Assembly (NCBI RefSeq): GCF_002940205.1
Contig: NZ_MDSK01000015.1
Location: 32,394-96,393, forward strand
Direction of reading: 5' to 3'
DNA length: 64,000 bases
Source: Xanthomonas arboricola pv. guizotiae
Lineage (GTDB): Bacteria > Pseudomonadota > Gammaproteobacteria > Xanthomonadales > Xanthomonadaceae
Shown here: in pieces, positions 7,141-15,507 of the stretch
How the letters are laid out: each line of letters opens with the position of its first letter
Position numbering within the stretch: position 1 is the stretch's first letter
The notes under the pieces: generated by a model
The model's input: the letters and a program-made list of their open reading frames with translations, nothing else
Databases searched by the model: none
Told to the model about the DNA's origin: nothing
Program-made: the position numbers and the translations under genes

Positions 7141-8322
7141 ATGACCGACCCACACGCCCCCTCATCCAGACGCCGCGTCATTCTCGAAGACGACATCGAC
7201 GGCTTCACGCCCGCGCAGCTGCTGCTGTTGCAGTCGCCCGAGGTCGAGGTGCTGGGCATCAGCGCGGTCAGCGGCAACATCTGGCGCGACGAAGTGCTGG
7301 CACATAGCTGCCGCCTGCTGGAATTGGCCGGTCACCCCAACATCCCGGTGCTGCCCGGCCCGGTGCATCCGCTGCTCAACAGCGAACTGGCCACCGAGCG
7401 CTGGGAAGCGCTCTACGGCAAGCTGGTCTGGAAAGGTGCCTGGACCAGGCACTGGGTGGATGGCGACACCGTGCAAAGCGCGCCGCGTTATCACGCCCAC
7501 GACGTGGTGCCCGACCTGCCGTTGGGCAATCCCAGCGTGGTGCGCGCGTCCGACGAGCCGGCCGCATTGTTCATGCTGCGCATGGTGCGCCAGTATCCGG
7601 GCCAGGTGAGCATCATTGCCACCGGCCCGTTGACCAATCTGGCGCTTGCGCAGTCGCTGGATCCGACCTTCGCCACGCTGGCGCGCGAGCTGGTCTACAT
7701 GGGCGGCAGCCTCAACCCGCGCCAGCAACGCAACAGCATCAGCGCGCAGCAGTTCGCACGCGAGTTCGTCAACTCGCCACGCCGCGAATTCAATATCCGC
7801 TGGGATCCGGAAGCGGCCAGCATCGTCATGCGCGCCCCCTGGCGCAGGATCACCATGGTGCCGGTGGACCCATCGACCGCGACCGAACTCACGCCCGACC
7901 TGATGGCGCGCATGAGCGCGGCCGACACCAGCATCGGCCAGGCCTTGCGCCGCAGCGAACCGGGCTTTCCGATGTGGGACGAGCTGGCCACCGCGGTGTG
8001 GCTGCGGCCCGAGCTGGCGACACGGACCGAGACGCTCTACGTCGATACCAACACCGCGTTCGATGCCGGATATGGCGACATCCTGTCGTGGGCACCGGGG
8101 TACCAGCCGGGGCTGGGCGAGCAGGCCCAGACCGTGGTGCACGCAGTGGATATCGAAGCGTTCGAACAATTGCTGGTAGACCATCTCACCGCACCGCAAC
8201 CACCAGCAGTCGGCCTGCCGCTCCCCCTTCTCCCCTCGGGAGAAGCTGCCCGAGGCGCGGATGAGGCAGCGGCATCCCAATCCCGAATCCCAAGTAGCGA
8301 ATCCCCGCTCCCAACCAGGTGA
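7141..8322 (+). CDS. Inosine/uridine-preferring nucleoside hydrolase family protein, atypical metal motif
   Basis: 393 residues. The family fold is seen in 'VILEDDIDGFTPAQLLLL', 'VLGISAVSGN', 'IPVLPGPVHPLL', 'SIIATGPLTNLALA', 'LVYMGGSL' and 'FNIRWDPEAASIVM'. Such enzymes split ribonucleosides into base and ribose, which suits a purine salvage or degradation island. The usual Ca-binding signature DxDxxxDD is altered: the first acidic residues are present but the second DD position reads Thr-Pro, so activity or metal binding may differ. The C-terminal ~35 residues ('LPLPLLPSGEAARGADEAAA' onwards) are encoded by a dispersed repeat and are probably not functional. It is five bases upstream of the amidase start, so likely in the same operon. 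Confidence 0.8.
   Translation: MTDPHAPSSRRRVILEDDIDGFTPAQLLLLQSPEVEVLGISAVSGNIWRDEVLAHSCRLLELAGHPNIPVLPGPVHPLLNSELATERWEALYGKLVWKGAWTRHWVDGDTVQSAPRYHAHDVVPDLPLGNPSVVRASDEPAALFMLRMVRQYPGQVSIIATGPLTNLALAQSLDPTFATLARELVYMGGSLNPRQQRNSISAQQFAREFVNSPRREFNIRWDPEAASIVMRAPWRRITMVPVDPSTATELTPDLMARMSAADTSIGQALRRSEPGFPMWDELATAVWLRPELATRTETLYVDTNTAFDAGYGDILSWAPGYQPGLGEQAQTVVHAVDIEAFEQLLVDHLTAPQPPAVGLPLPLLPSGEAARGADEAAASQSRIPSSESPLPTR
8222..8268. repeat. Intergenic repeat, copy B (half element inside a CDS end)
   Basis: CCTTCTCCCCTCGGGAGAAG followed by TGCCCGAGGCGCGGATGAG matches the reverse complement of the right half of copies C and D. It is translated as part of the nucleoside hydrolase C-terminus. 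A second low-complexity segment (AATCCCGAATCCC...) follows. Confidence 0.6.
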
Positions 8323-8326
8323 CCCC

Positions 8327-9787
8327 ATGCAACTCCCAGCGCAGTGGCAGGCCGGCATCGATCGCAATACCGAGGTCCTGCGTGGCCACGCGCAGCTGCT
8401 CGCCAGCTTCAGTGCGCCGCGCCCCGCCGCGCCGGACACCACCACGCCGCGCGGGCTGATCGCCTCCATCGTCAGCACCACCCGCAGCCAGCCCAGCCTG
8501 GCCGCACGCCTTGCCACGCAGACGCTCACGCGCATCAACCAGGCCAACGGCAGCCTGCGTGCGATCACCCGCCTGCTGCCCGCACGCGCCGCCGCCGATG
8601 CCGCGCGCGTGCAGGCCGCGCTGGCCGGCGGCAGCGATGGCGGTGCGTTGGCCGGCGTGCCGTTCGTGGTCAAGGATCTGTTCGACGTCGCCGGCCAGGT
8701 CACCACCGCCGGTGCCGTCATGCGCGCGCACTGCGCGCCCGCCAGCCGCGATGCGGCCGTGGTGCAACGGCTGAGCGACGCCGGCGCGGTGCTGGTCGGC
8801 ACCGCCAACATGGACGAATTCGCCTACGGCTTCGCCACCGTCAACGCGCACTACGGCACCACCGCCAACCCGCACGACCACCGTCATCTGGCCGGTGGCT
8901 CGTCGGGCGGCTCGGCCGCCGCGGTGGCCGCCGGGCTGGTGCCGTTCGCGCTGGGCTCGGACACCAACGGCTCCATCCGCGTCCCGGCCGCGCTGTGCGG
9001 CGTGTACGGCCTGCGCCCCACGCATGGCGCGTTGCCGCTGGATGGGGTGTTCGGCTTCGTCGATGCGCTGGACGTGGTCGGCCCGTTCGCCAGCTCCATC
9101 GCCGACCTGCGCCGCGTCCATGAAGTCATGCTCGGTCGCCCGCTGGCGTCGTGCAATGCCGGCAGCCTGCGCGTCGCCCGCCTGGGCGGCTGGTTCCAGC
9201 GCAACCTGGATCCCGAGCTGGATGCCGGCCTCGGCACGTTGCTGACCGCCTGCAATAGCGTCACCAGCATCGAATTACCCGAAGCAGAACGCGCCCGCGC
9301 CGCCGCCTTCGTGCTCACCGCTGCCGAGGGCGGCCACCGCCACCGCGCCGGCCTGAGCACGCAGGCCGAGTGGTTCGACCCGGCCACCCGCGACCGCCTG
9401 CTCGCCGGCCTGCAACTACCCGCCAGCGCGGTGGCCGATGCGCACCGCTTCGCGCAGTGGTTTGGCGCCGCCATGCAGCGCCTCTGGGACGAGGTGGACG
9501 TGTTGATCGCGCCGGCCACCCCCTGCGTGGCACCGCGCATCGACCAGGACAGCATCCAGATCGACGGCCTGCCAGTGTCCGCACGCGCCAACCTGGGGAT
9601 CTTCACCCAGCCGCTCGGCCTGGCCGCCTGCCCGGTGCTGGCCGCGCCGTTGCCGCGCCCCGGTCGCCTGCCGCTGGGCGTGCAGCTGATTGCCGCACCC
9701 GGCCGCGAAGACCGCCTGTTCGCACTCGCCGCGCAACTCGAACGCGACGGACTGCTCGCCTTCAGCCCCCCGGCGGAGACACGCTGA
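8327..9787 (+). CDS. hpxY: AtzE/HpxY-type amidase with N-terminal HpxX/AtzG-like helix
   Basis: 486 residues. The amidase-signature fold is intact: Lys116 ('PFVVKDLFD'), the cis-Ser in 'LAGGSSGGSAAA' (S192) and nucleophile Ser216 ('GSDTNGSIRVPA'). The first ~40 residues ('MQLPAQWQAGIDRNTEVLRG' then 'HAQLLASF') resemble the C-terminal helix of the small DUF4089/AtzG-HpxX subunit, suggesting fusion of the usual separate partner. In Klebsiella, hpxWXYZ belongs to the hypoxanthine/urate degradation system; AtzE acts on carboxybiuret-type ureides. A ureide such as oxalurate is a plausible substrate, but this is not proved. Its stop overlaps the start of the next gene (TGATG), so the pair is co-translated. 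Confidence 0.75.
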   Translation: MQLPAQWQAGIDRNTEVLRGHAQLLASFSAPRPAAPDTTTPRGLIASIVSTTRSQPSLAARLATQTLTRINQANGSLRAITRLLPARAAADAARVQAALAGGSDGGALAGVPFVVKDLFDVAGQVTTAGAVMRAHCAPASRDAAVVQRLSDAGAVLVGTANMDEFAYGFATVNAHYGTTANPHDHRHLAGGSSGGSAAAVAAGLVPFALGSDTNGSIRVPAALCGVYGLRPTHGALPLDGVFGFVDALDVVGPFASSIADLRRVHEVMLGRPLASCNAGSLRVARLGGWFQRNLDPELDAGLGTLLTACNSVTSIELPEAERARAAAFVLTAAEGGHRHRAGLSTQAEWFDPATRDRLLAGLQLPASAVADAHRFAQWFGAAMQRLWDEVDVLIAPATPCVAPRIDQDSIQIDGLPVSARANLGIFTQPLGLAACPVLAAPLPRPGRLPLGVQLIAAPGREDRLFALAAQLERDGLLAFSPPAETR

Positions 9788-11367
9788 TGCTGCACACCTT
9801 GCGCGCACGCCGCGGCATGATCGTGGCCCCGCACCATCTGGCCGCACAGGCCGGGCGCGATGTGCTGCGCGACGGCGGCAATGCCATCGAAGCGGCCGTC
9901 GCCACCGCCGCCTGCCTGGCCGTGGTCTACCCGCACATGACCGGTATCGGTGGCGACGGCTTCTGGCTGATCCACGACCCCGACGGCCGCGTGCACGCCA
10001 TCGACGCCTGCGGCCGTGCCGCACAGGCTGCGACACTGGAGTTCTATCGCGGCCACCGCAGCATTCCGTGGCGCGGCCCGGGCGCGGCCAATACCGTCGC
10101 CGGCACCGTCGCCGGCTGGGCGCTCGCCCTGCAGCAGGCAGGCGGCAATCTGTCGCTGCAGCGCCTGTTGCAGGACGCCATCCACCACGCCAGCGCCGGC
10201 GTGCCGGTGACGCTGGGCGGCGCGCACATCGCCGCCAGCAAGGGCGCCGAACTGCGCGTGCAGCCCGGTGCCTACGCCGACATCTTCGAACCCCACGGCG
10301 CGCCGCTGCACGAAGGCGCACTGCTGTATCAGACGCAGCTCGCACATACCCTGCAACGGCTGGCCGACCACGGCCTGGACAGTTTCTATCGCGGCGCACT
10401 GGCCGACGACATCGCCGCCGACCTGCAGGCGCTCGGCAGCCCGCTGCGCGCGCACGATCTCGCACGCCACCATGCCGAGCCCAGCGTGCCGCTCTCGGTC
10501 GCCATCCGCGGTGCGCGCCTCTACAACCACGCACCGCCCACGCAAGGCCTCGCCTCGCTGCTGATCCTTGCCTTGTTCGATCGCCTGCAGGTCGAACAGC
10601 CCGACAGCTATGCGCACCTCCATGGCCTGATCGAAGCCAGCAAACAGGCCTTCCTGATCCGCGACGCACACCTCGGCGACCCCGCCTGGATGACGCTGGA
10701 CGCACAGGCGCTGCTCGATGACAGTGGCGCACTGGATGCGCTCGCCGCACGCATCGACATGCGCAGCGCACTGCCCTGGCCGCAGCCCTCGCAGGCCGGC
10801 GACACCGTCTGGTTCGGCGCCATCGACGCGCACGGCCGCGCGGTCAGCTGCATCCAGTCCACCTATTTCGAATTCGGCTCCGGCCTGGTGCTGCCGCGCA
10901 CCGGCATCACCTGGCAGAACCGTGGCTGCAGTTTCCGCCTCGCGCCCGACGGCTGGAACGCGCTCGCCCCTGGGCGCAAACCCTTCCACACCCTCAACCC
11001 GGCGCTGGCCACCTTCGACGACGGCCGCGTCATGGCCTACGGCACCATGGGCGGCGAAGGCCAGCCACAGACCCAGGCGGCGATCTTCTCCCGCTACGCG
11101 CGTTTCGGCGTGCCGCTGCAACAGGCCATCACCACACCACGCTGGTTGTTGGGCCGCACCTGGGGCGAAGACAGCACGTCACTCAAGCTGGAAGACCGCT
11201 TTGATCCAGCGCTGGTGCAGGCACTGCGCGATGCCGGGCATGCGGTGGACGTGTTGCCCGCCTACACCTCGGTGATGGGACACGCAGGCGCGCTGGTGCG
11301 CGAGCTGGATGGCGTGATCGCCGGGGCAAGCGATCCGCGATCCGATGGTGCGGTGGCTGGGTGGTGA
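9787..11367 (+). CDS. hpxW: Oxamate amidohydrolase, gamma-glutamyltransferase family (HpxW-like)
   Basis: 526 residues of the Ntn-hydrolase gamma-glutamyltransferase family. The N-terminal half starts 'RRGMIVAPHHLAAQAGRDVL' and contains 'GGNAIEAAVATA' and 'MTGIGGDGFWL'. The processing/catalytic threonine is most likely T340 in 'AGDTVWFGAIDAHGRAVS', where true GGTs have TTH. The C-terminal half has 'GMGGEGQPQTQ'-like text ('YGTMGGEGQPQTQAAI'). The altered residues around the active site, no signal peptide and the purine context fit HpxW, which hydrolyses oxamate to oxalate and ammonia at the end of the oxalurate route. It is translationally coupled to hpxY by TGATG overlap. Confidence 0.78.
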   Translation: MLHTLRARRGMIVAPHHLAAQAGRDVLRDGGNAIEAAVATAACLAVVYPHMTGIGGDGFWLIHDPDGRVHAIDACGRAAQAATLEFYRGHRSIPWRGPGAANTVAGTVAGWALALQQAGGNLSLQRLLQDAIHHASAGVPVTLGGAHIAASKGAELRVQPGAYADIFEPHGAPLHEGALLYQTQLAHTLQRLADHGLDSFYRGALADDIAADLQALGSPLRAHDLARHHAEPSVPLSVAIRGARLYNHAPPTQGLASLLILALFDRLQVEQPDSYAHLHGLIEASKQAFLIRDAHLGDPAWMTLDAQALLDDSGALDALAARIDMRSALPWPQPSQAGDTVWFGAIDAHGRAVSCIQSTYFEFGSGLVLPRTGITWQNRGCSFRLAPDGWNALAPGRKPFHTLNPALATFDDGRVMAYGTMGGEGQPQTQAAIFSRYARFGVPLQQAITTPRWLLGRTWGEDSTSLKLEDRFDPALVQALRDAGHAVDVLPAYTSVMGHAGALVRELDGVIAGASDPRSDGAVAGW

Positions 11368-11673
11368 TGGTCGGGCGTTGCGCGGTGACGGGCGGACCTC
11401 GCTGCCCGCCGATCGAGCCATCGGGTCGGAGCGTCCGCCTGCACCCCAGCACCGGCTGGCGCTCAGGATCCAGACCCCAGCCGGGTGCGGGCCGACACGG
11501 TAAACATGGCATAGACTCTGGGCATGCTCTCCAAGGCGACGATGGCGGACTCAACCACGCCGATCACTGGACACGACGTCCCGGCTTTCTTGGGCATGCA
11601 AGGCGATGGGTAGGGACTTCGCCACGCTTATTTCGACAGACGCATCACCCGTTCTTCCACCAAGGAGAGCCAT
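11368..11673. other. 306-bp intergenic region
   Basis: No coding frame of protein character and no obvious hairpin terminator. It presumably contains the promoter for the gene at 11674. Confidence 0.5.
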
Positions 11674-12132
11674 ATGACAGAGCAAGAAGACAACCAACCA
11701 ACCCTGGAAGACGTCAAGCTGGCGTTCGACGGCCAGAGCCTGGATTGGTATTTGCAGAAACTGGTCGCAACCGTCAACACCTGGAACGTGCAGTTCGGCA
11801 TCACGCTGTTTGTCGAAGGCATCATCGTGTCCGGCCAGCTGGTCAGCGGCAAGCAATACTTCGAGGCGTTTGCGCAGGAGTTCTCTACCGCCTATCCCGG
11901 CGACGCGGAAGAAAAAGAGGATATCCGCCGTGCGTTTGCCAGCCACGCCAGCATCTACGACACCGAGGAAGATGCGCAGCAAAGCAGCCGGCCGCCGCAG
12001 TTCATCCACCTGATCGAATCGCGTTGCTTCTCGCCCGGCGGCCAGCCCCTGCCCAGCAACCGTGGTGTGCTCTGGCGCGGCAAGATCAATGCCGTGTCCG
12101 GCTTCACCCTGGGCTCGCTGTCGGCCGATTGA
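11674..12132 (+). CDS. GvpU-like protein (function unknown here)
   Basis: 152 residues, acidic and soluble, with a good ribosome site (AAGGAGAGCC). The core 'WNVQFGITLFVEGIIVSGQL' followed by 'VSGKQYFEAFAQEF' resembles the GvpU accessory protein family of gas vesicle clusters. No other gvp gene is present, so a gas vesicle role is unlikely. It stands alone within the purine island, facing the nepI gene tail to tail. The family call is from memory of motif appearance and is tentative. Confidence 0.5.
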   Translation: MTEQEDNQPTLEDVKLAFDGQSLDWYLQKLVATVNTWNVQFGITLFVEGIIVSGQLVSGKQYFEAFAQEFSTAYPGDAEEKEDIRRAFASHASIYDTEEDAQQSSRPPQFIHLIESRCFSPGGQPLPSNRGVLWRGKINAVSGFTLGSLSAD

Positions 12133-12538
12133 GCCTGGCAAGTTCCACGTTGGTATGAGGTGCTCGTCATCGCACATTGGACTGGCGGAGAGAGTGCCAG
12201 GAGCACTCCACCACCGCATAGCAGCCAAGCGTGCCTGCGCTTGCCGCCAACCTTGCGCGCGCCAACCGCTTCGGTTGGTTCCCGGCACCAGAGCGGCGCG
12301 GCTCCAATGGCAGCAGCACCGGCCACGCGGCAATGCCTACGCAGTCACCTCGAGCGTGCGCGGCGAGCTGTCGCCGATGGCGCTTGCGACGGCGGGCAAG
12401 CCGATTGCCGTCCAGGACGCGCGTTCGTGAGCTTCGTGCGCGATGCGCTTGAGCAAAATCCGCTGTTGCCTGCGGCGTCGTTGCGCGACACGAACCGGCG
12501 TCCACGCAATGCGCGCTGCACCGTGCGCTCGCCATCGC
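12133..12538. other. 406-bp convergent intergenic region
   Basis: Lies between the 3' ends of the GvpU-like and nepI genes. It holds a small hairpin, CCAACCG-CTT-CGGTTGG at 12262-12278, that could serve as a weak terminator; no T tract of note. No gene is supported. Confidence 0.5.
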
Positions 12539-13738
12539 TCACGGCTGCAGACGATCGCCCCGGCCTGCAACCAGTGACGAGGCCAGCAGCAACATGCTGG
12601 CTCCGACAAAGGTGGCGCCGATCGACACATGATCCAGCAGCACGCCGCCTGCGGCACCGCCCAGCATGATGGAAAGCTGGATTGCGGCAACCATCAGGCC
12701 GCCACCGCTTTCCGGTGCGTCCTTGACGCAACGGCTCAACCAGGTGGACCAGGCCACCGGCATCGCCGAGTTGAGCGAGCCCCAGGCAATCATCGCCACC
12801 GCCACCGCCCACAGCAGATGCCCGGCCAGCAGCATGCCGATGGTCGCCACGCCCAGCGCGACCGGCAGCACGCCGAGCAGGGTGAACAAGCGCTTCGGCA
12901 CCAGCGCGGTGGCGGCATAGGTACCGACGAATCCAGCCAGGCCCAGGCCGAGCAGCAGCAACGACAGTTGCGAGACATCGACCTGCGCAACGGTTTCCAG
13001 AAACGGGCGGAAGTAGGTGAACGCAGAAAACGCGCCGGCAAATCCGAGCATCACCGCCAGCATGGCGCGCGCCACATAGCGACGCTTCAACAAGGTGACG
13101 CTGCTGCCCAGCGACGTGGCGCCCCGCATGGGCATCGACGGCAGGCTGCGCCATTGCCAGGCGATGGTCAGCGCCACCAGCGGCAGCATGCCCCAGAACA
13201 CCCCGCGCCAGCCGATGCTGGCGCCCACATAGCTGCCCAGCGGCGCTGCGAAGGCGGCAGCGACCGCGTTACCGATAAATATGATGCCCAAGGCCTTGGG
13301 CACCACATGCTCGGGCACGATGCGCATCACCGTGGCGGTGGACAACGCCCAGAAGCCGCCGATGGTGATGCCGAGCAACGCGCGCGCCACCATCAACATG
13401 CCGAAGCTGTGCGCATTGGCGATCGACAGCAGCGACACCAGCATCACTCCGGTCAGGGCGATCAACACATGGCGCCGGTTGAAGCGCGACGACAGCGGTG
13501 CGATCAGCAGGCTGGCGACCACCGCGAACAGGCCGGAGATCGAGATCGCCTGGCCGGCCATGCCGGCACTGGCGTGCAGATCGGCGGCGATCGGCGTGAG
13601 CAGGCTGACCGGCATGAATTCGGAGGCGATCAACAGCGCAACGCAGAGCGACATCGAGCCGACCGCGCTCCAGGTCTGGCGGGTTGCGACGGGTGCGGCA
13701 CGCGAGGATGGATCGGTAGCGAGCGAACTGGCGTGCAT
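12539..13738 (-). CDS. nepI: MFS purine ribonucleoside efflux pump, NepI-like
   Basis: 399 residues with about 12 hydrophobic segments. It matches E. coli NepI closely in many places: 'WSAVGSMSLCVALLIASEFM' then 'PVSLLTPIAADL', 'ARALLGITIGGFWALS', 'PKALGIIFIGNAVA', 'GSYVGASIGWRGVFW', 'PVAWSTWLSRCV' and 'VAAIQLSIMLGGAAGG'. NepI exports inosine, guanosine and toxic purine analogues by proton antiport. The start at 13738 gives a normal N-terminus; an upstream in-frame extension of 52 residues is Arg-rich and not credible. Its place inside the purine island supports a nucleoside substrate, perhaps to relieve overload or export the inosine made by the cell. Confidence 0.85.
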   Translation of the reverse strand: MHASSLATDPSSRAAPVATRQTWSAVGSMSLCVALLIASEFMPVSLLTPIAADLHASAGMAGQAISISGLFAVVASLLIAPLSSRFNRRHVLIALTGVMLVSLLSIANAHSFGMLMVARALLGITIGGFWALSTATVMRIVPEHVVPKALGIIFIGNAVAAAFAAPLGSYVGASIGWRGVFWGMLPLVALTIAWQWRSLPSMPMRGATSLGSSVTLLKRRYVARAMLAVMLGFAGAFSAFTYFRPFLETVAQVDVSQLSLLLLGLGLAGFVGTYAATALVPKRLFTLLGVLPVALGVATIGMLLAGHLLWAVAVAMIAWGSLNSAMPVAWSTWLSRCVKDAPESGGGLMVAAIQLSIMLGGAAGGVLLDHVSIGATFVGASMLLLASSLVAGRGDRLQP

Positions 13739-14175
13739 GTGGAGCCCTTGTGCAAAGTGGGATGCGAGACGAACGCCACGCCGCAAGCGCGCTGACGCCG
13801 CGCTCGATCGCGAACCTGGTGTTCGGAGGGGATGCGCCGCAGGCAGCGATGCACTGCACCGACCTGCCAGCGCAGCGACGCACGCCGGGCGCAATGCAGC
13901 AACGGGTGCTGCGGCTCGGGCATGCGCGTGTCCGAAGGTGCTGCAGCTTACGCAGGCAGTGGGCGGCGATAAAGATGGCGGATCGGCACGGGCTTATGAA
14001 GTCCACTCATCAACCGCGTGTCTGCAGCGTGATGCTGCGCCTTCCACCGACACCGACTTGCGCAAGCGCAGCGCAGACGCGTGCTCGTGCTGCGCTCGCA
14101 GCGGAACGATCGGCCGCTGGGCCTGCATATATGCTGGATTCGCGCACCAATGATGCCGGCAACGCGGCAGATCCT
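13739..14175. other. 437-bp intergenic region
   Basis: Between the nepI start and the 3' end of the second LysR gene. I see no frame, repeat or terminator worth calling; the nepI promoter should lie here. Confidence 0.5.
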
Positions 14176-15069
14176 TCAGCCCTTGTAGCGCAGCGCATCC
14201 ACGACGAGGTTGAAGGCGGGCGAGCAATGGCGGCGGCTGGGGTAGAATGCGTGCAAGCCCGGCCAGGTCGGCGACCAGTCCTTCATCACCCAGCGCAGCC
14301 GCCCGGCCTTGATATGCGGGCGTGCCAGATCCTCCTGCACGAACGCGATGCCGAAGCCGTCCACCGCCGCGTCCAGCGCTTCGTAGGTGCCATTGAAGGT
14401 CAGCTGGCCATCCACGCGCACGATGACTTCGCGTCCGTCTTTCTCCAGCTCCCAGGCGTAGATGCCACCGGCGGTTTGCATGCGCAGGTTGATGCAGCTG
14501 TGCGCGGTGAGATCCTGCGGCGTCCTGGGGATGGGCCGACGCGCGAGATAGGACGGCGCGGCGACGATGGCCATGCGCCTGTCCGGCGCGATGCGCGCGG
14601 CGATCATGTCCTTTTCGACCTGGTCGCCCAGCCGCACGCCCAGGTCGTAACGGTCGGCGACGATGTCGGTCAGGCCGTTGTCGACCACGATCTCGACCTT
14701 GATCTCCGGGTAGTCGCGCAGCAACCCGGACAGCTTGGGCCACAGGATCGCGCGCGCGGCGTAGTCGGTGGCGGTGATGCGCACGCTGCCTGCGGGCGTG
14801 TCGCGCATTTCGCCGAGCGCAGACAGCGCCTGCTCGATTTCGGCAAAGCGCGGCGCCACCGTCTGGATCAGCCGCTCGCCGGCTTCGGTGGGCGCCACGC
14901 TGCGCGTGGTGCGGGTCAGCAGGCGCAGGCCCAGCGTCGCTTCCAGCCCGCGAATGGTATGGCTCAGCGCCGATTGCGAAACGCCCAGCTTGGCGGCGGC
15001 GCGGGTAAAGCTGCCCTCGCGAACGATGGCGATCAGCGCCAGCAGGTCCTTGAAGTTGTCGCGCGCCAT
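14176..15069 (-). CDS. LysR-type transcriptional regulator
   Basis: 297 residues. Starts MARDNFKDLLALIAIVREGS with a canonical LysR HTH ('TRAAAKLGVSQSALSHTIRGLE'... 'LRLLTRTTRSVAPTEAGERL'), then an effector domain ('RITATDYAARAILWPKLSGL', 'DLGVRLGDQVEKDMIAARI', 'GFGIAFVQEDLARPHI'). The Ser-Gln-Ser-Ala-Leu-Ser DNA-reading helix and 'TRTTRSV' wing are typical of the GstR/YafC-like branch. It is divergent from hpxK across a 431-bp region and followed on the same strand by nepI. It might control nepI, but such LysR proteins also regulate unrelated detoxification genes. Confidence 0.85.
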   Translation of the reverse strand: MARDNFKDLLALIAIVREGSFTRAAAKLGVSQSALSHTIRGLEATLGLRLLTRTTRSVAPTEAGERLIQTVAPRFAEIEQALSALGEMRDTPAGSVRITATDYAARAILWPKLSGLLRDYPEIKVEIVVDNGLTDIVADRYDLGVRLGDQVEKDMIAARIAPDRRMAIVAAPSYLARRPIPRTPQDLTAHSCINLRMQTAGGIYAWELEKDGREVIVRVDGQLTFNGTYEALDAAVDGFGIAFVQEDLARPHIKAGRLRWVMKDWSPTWPGLHAFYPSRRHCSPAFNLVVDALRYKG

Positions 15070-15123
15070 TGGTGAATCTCTTTCATGGAATCCACATGAC
15101 TGTAGCAGCCGGTGAAAGAGGAA

Positions 15124-15239
15124 TCCCAAAGCCCCGCTCCTGCGGGAAAGGGGTTGGGGTGAGGGTACGGCTGCTCAGCTGTCTCGACGCTGCCGCACCC
15201 GCATCCGCCCTTCGGGCACCTTCTCCCGGCGGGAGAAGG
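15124..15239. repeat. Intergenic repeat, copy C
   Basis: Begins with a degenerate hairpin (CCCCGCTCCTGCGGGAAAGG), then GGTTGGGGTGAGGG, a variable middle, and ends CACCTTCTCCCGGCGGGAGA. Same family as 1739-1884 (inverted) and 24870-24998 (same orientation). It lies between the LysR start and the hpxK promoter. Confidence 0.75.
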
Positions 15240-15264
15240 AACAAAGCCAGCCACACGCTGCCTG

Positions 15265-15331
15265 TCGCATTTTTTGCAACGCCCGGCCCTAAAAAAACCG
15301 CTTTGGGGTGACGGGGCCGGTTCGTATAGTC
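15265..15331 (+). promoter_or_regulatory. Predicted hpxK operon promoter with the shared 15-bp motif
   Basis: TCGCATTTTTTGCAA at 15265-15279 matches 14 of 15 bases of the palindrome in front of hpxDE. A -10-like TATAGT box begins at 15325, exactly 58 bp after the GCATTTTTTGCAA core begins at 15267, as at the other promoter. The -35 position reads TTTGGG, poor for sigma70 alone, which fits an activator-dependent promoter. Confidence 0.6.
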
Positions 15332-15432
15332 GATTCGACGGCCGCCGCCTGCCGCGCAAGCACCTGATGCCATGGCGAGGCGACCAATGTTGGCGATATC
15401 CGCCCCCTTTCCACACCGCCTGCGGAGGCCTC

Positions 15433-15507
15433 ATGCATCAGTCCCTGTCGCATCGCGGTCCTGGCAGCTCCTTTGCAACAACACACCCGCACGGCACCCC
15501 ATGCTGA
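15433..15507 (+). CDS. Possible 24-residue leader ORF overlapping the hpxK start
   Basis: ATG at 15433 is preceded by GGAGG at 15424-15428. The frame encodes 24 residues (MHQSLSHRGPGSSFATTHPH and four more) and ends with TGA at 15505-15507, inside the ATGCTGA at the hpxK start. The long leader downstream of the predicted promoter and the lack of a ribosome site in front of hpxK make translational coupling possible. It could equally be chance. Confidence 0.3.
   Translation: MHQSLSHRGPGSSFATTHPHGTPC

Larger units (their letters stand above)
15070..15500. other. Divergent regulatory region between the LysR gene and hpxK
   Basis: 431 bp that hold repeat copy C, the shared motif, a -10-like box and the possible leader ORF, all listed separately. 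Nothing else was recognised. Confidence 0.6.

Noticed and set aside
8884-11121. 745-codon minus-strand frame
   Set aside because: Antisense to the amidase and GGT-family genes, which have intact active-site motifs and coupled starts.
9787-11367. Gamma-glutamyltransferase of glutathione metabolism
   Set aside because: No signal peptide, altered catalytic neighbourhood and location in the purine island point to HpxW.
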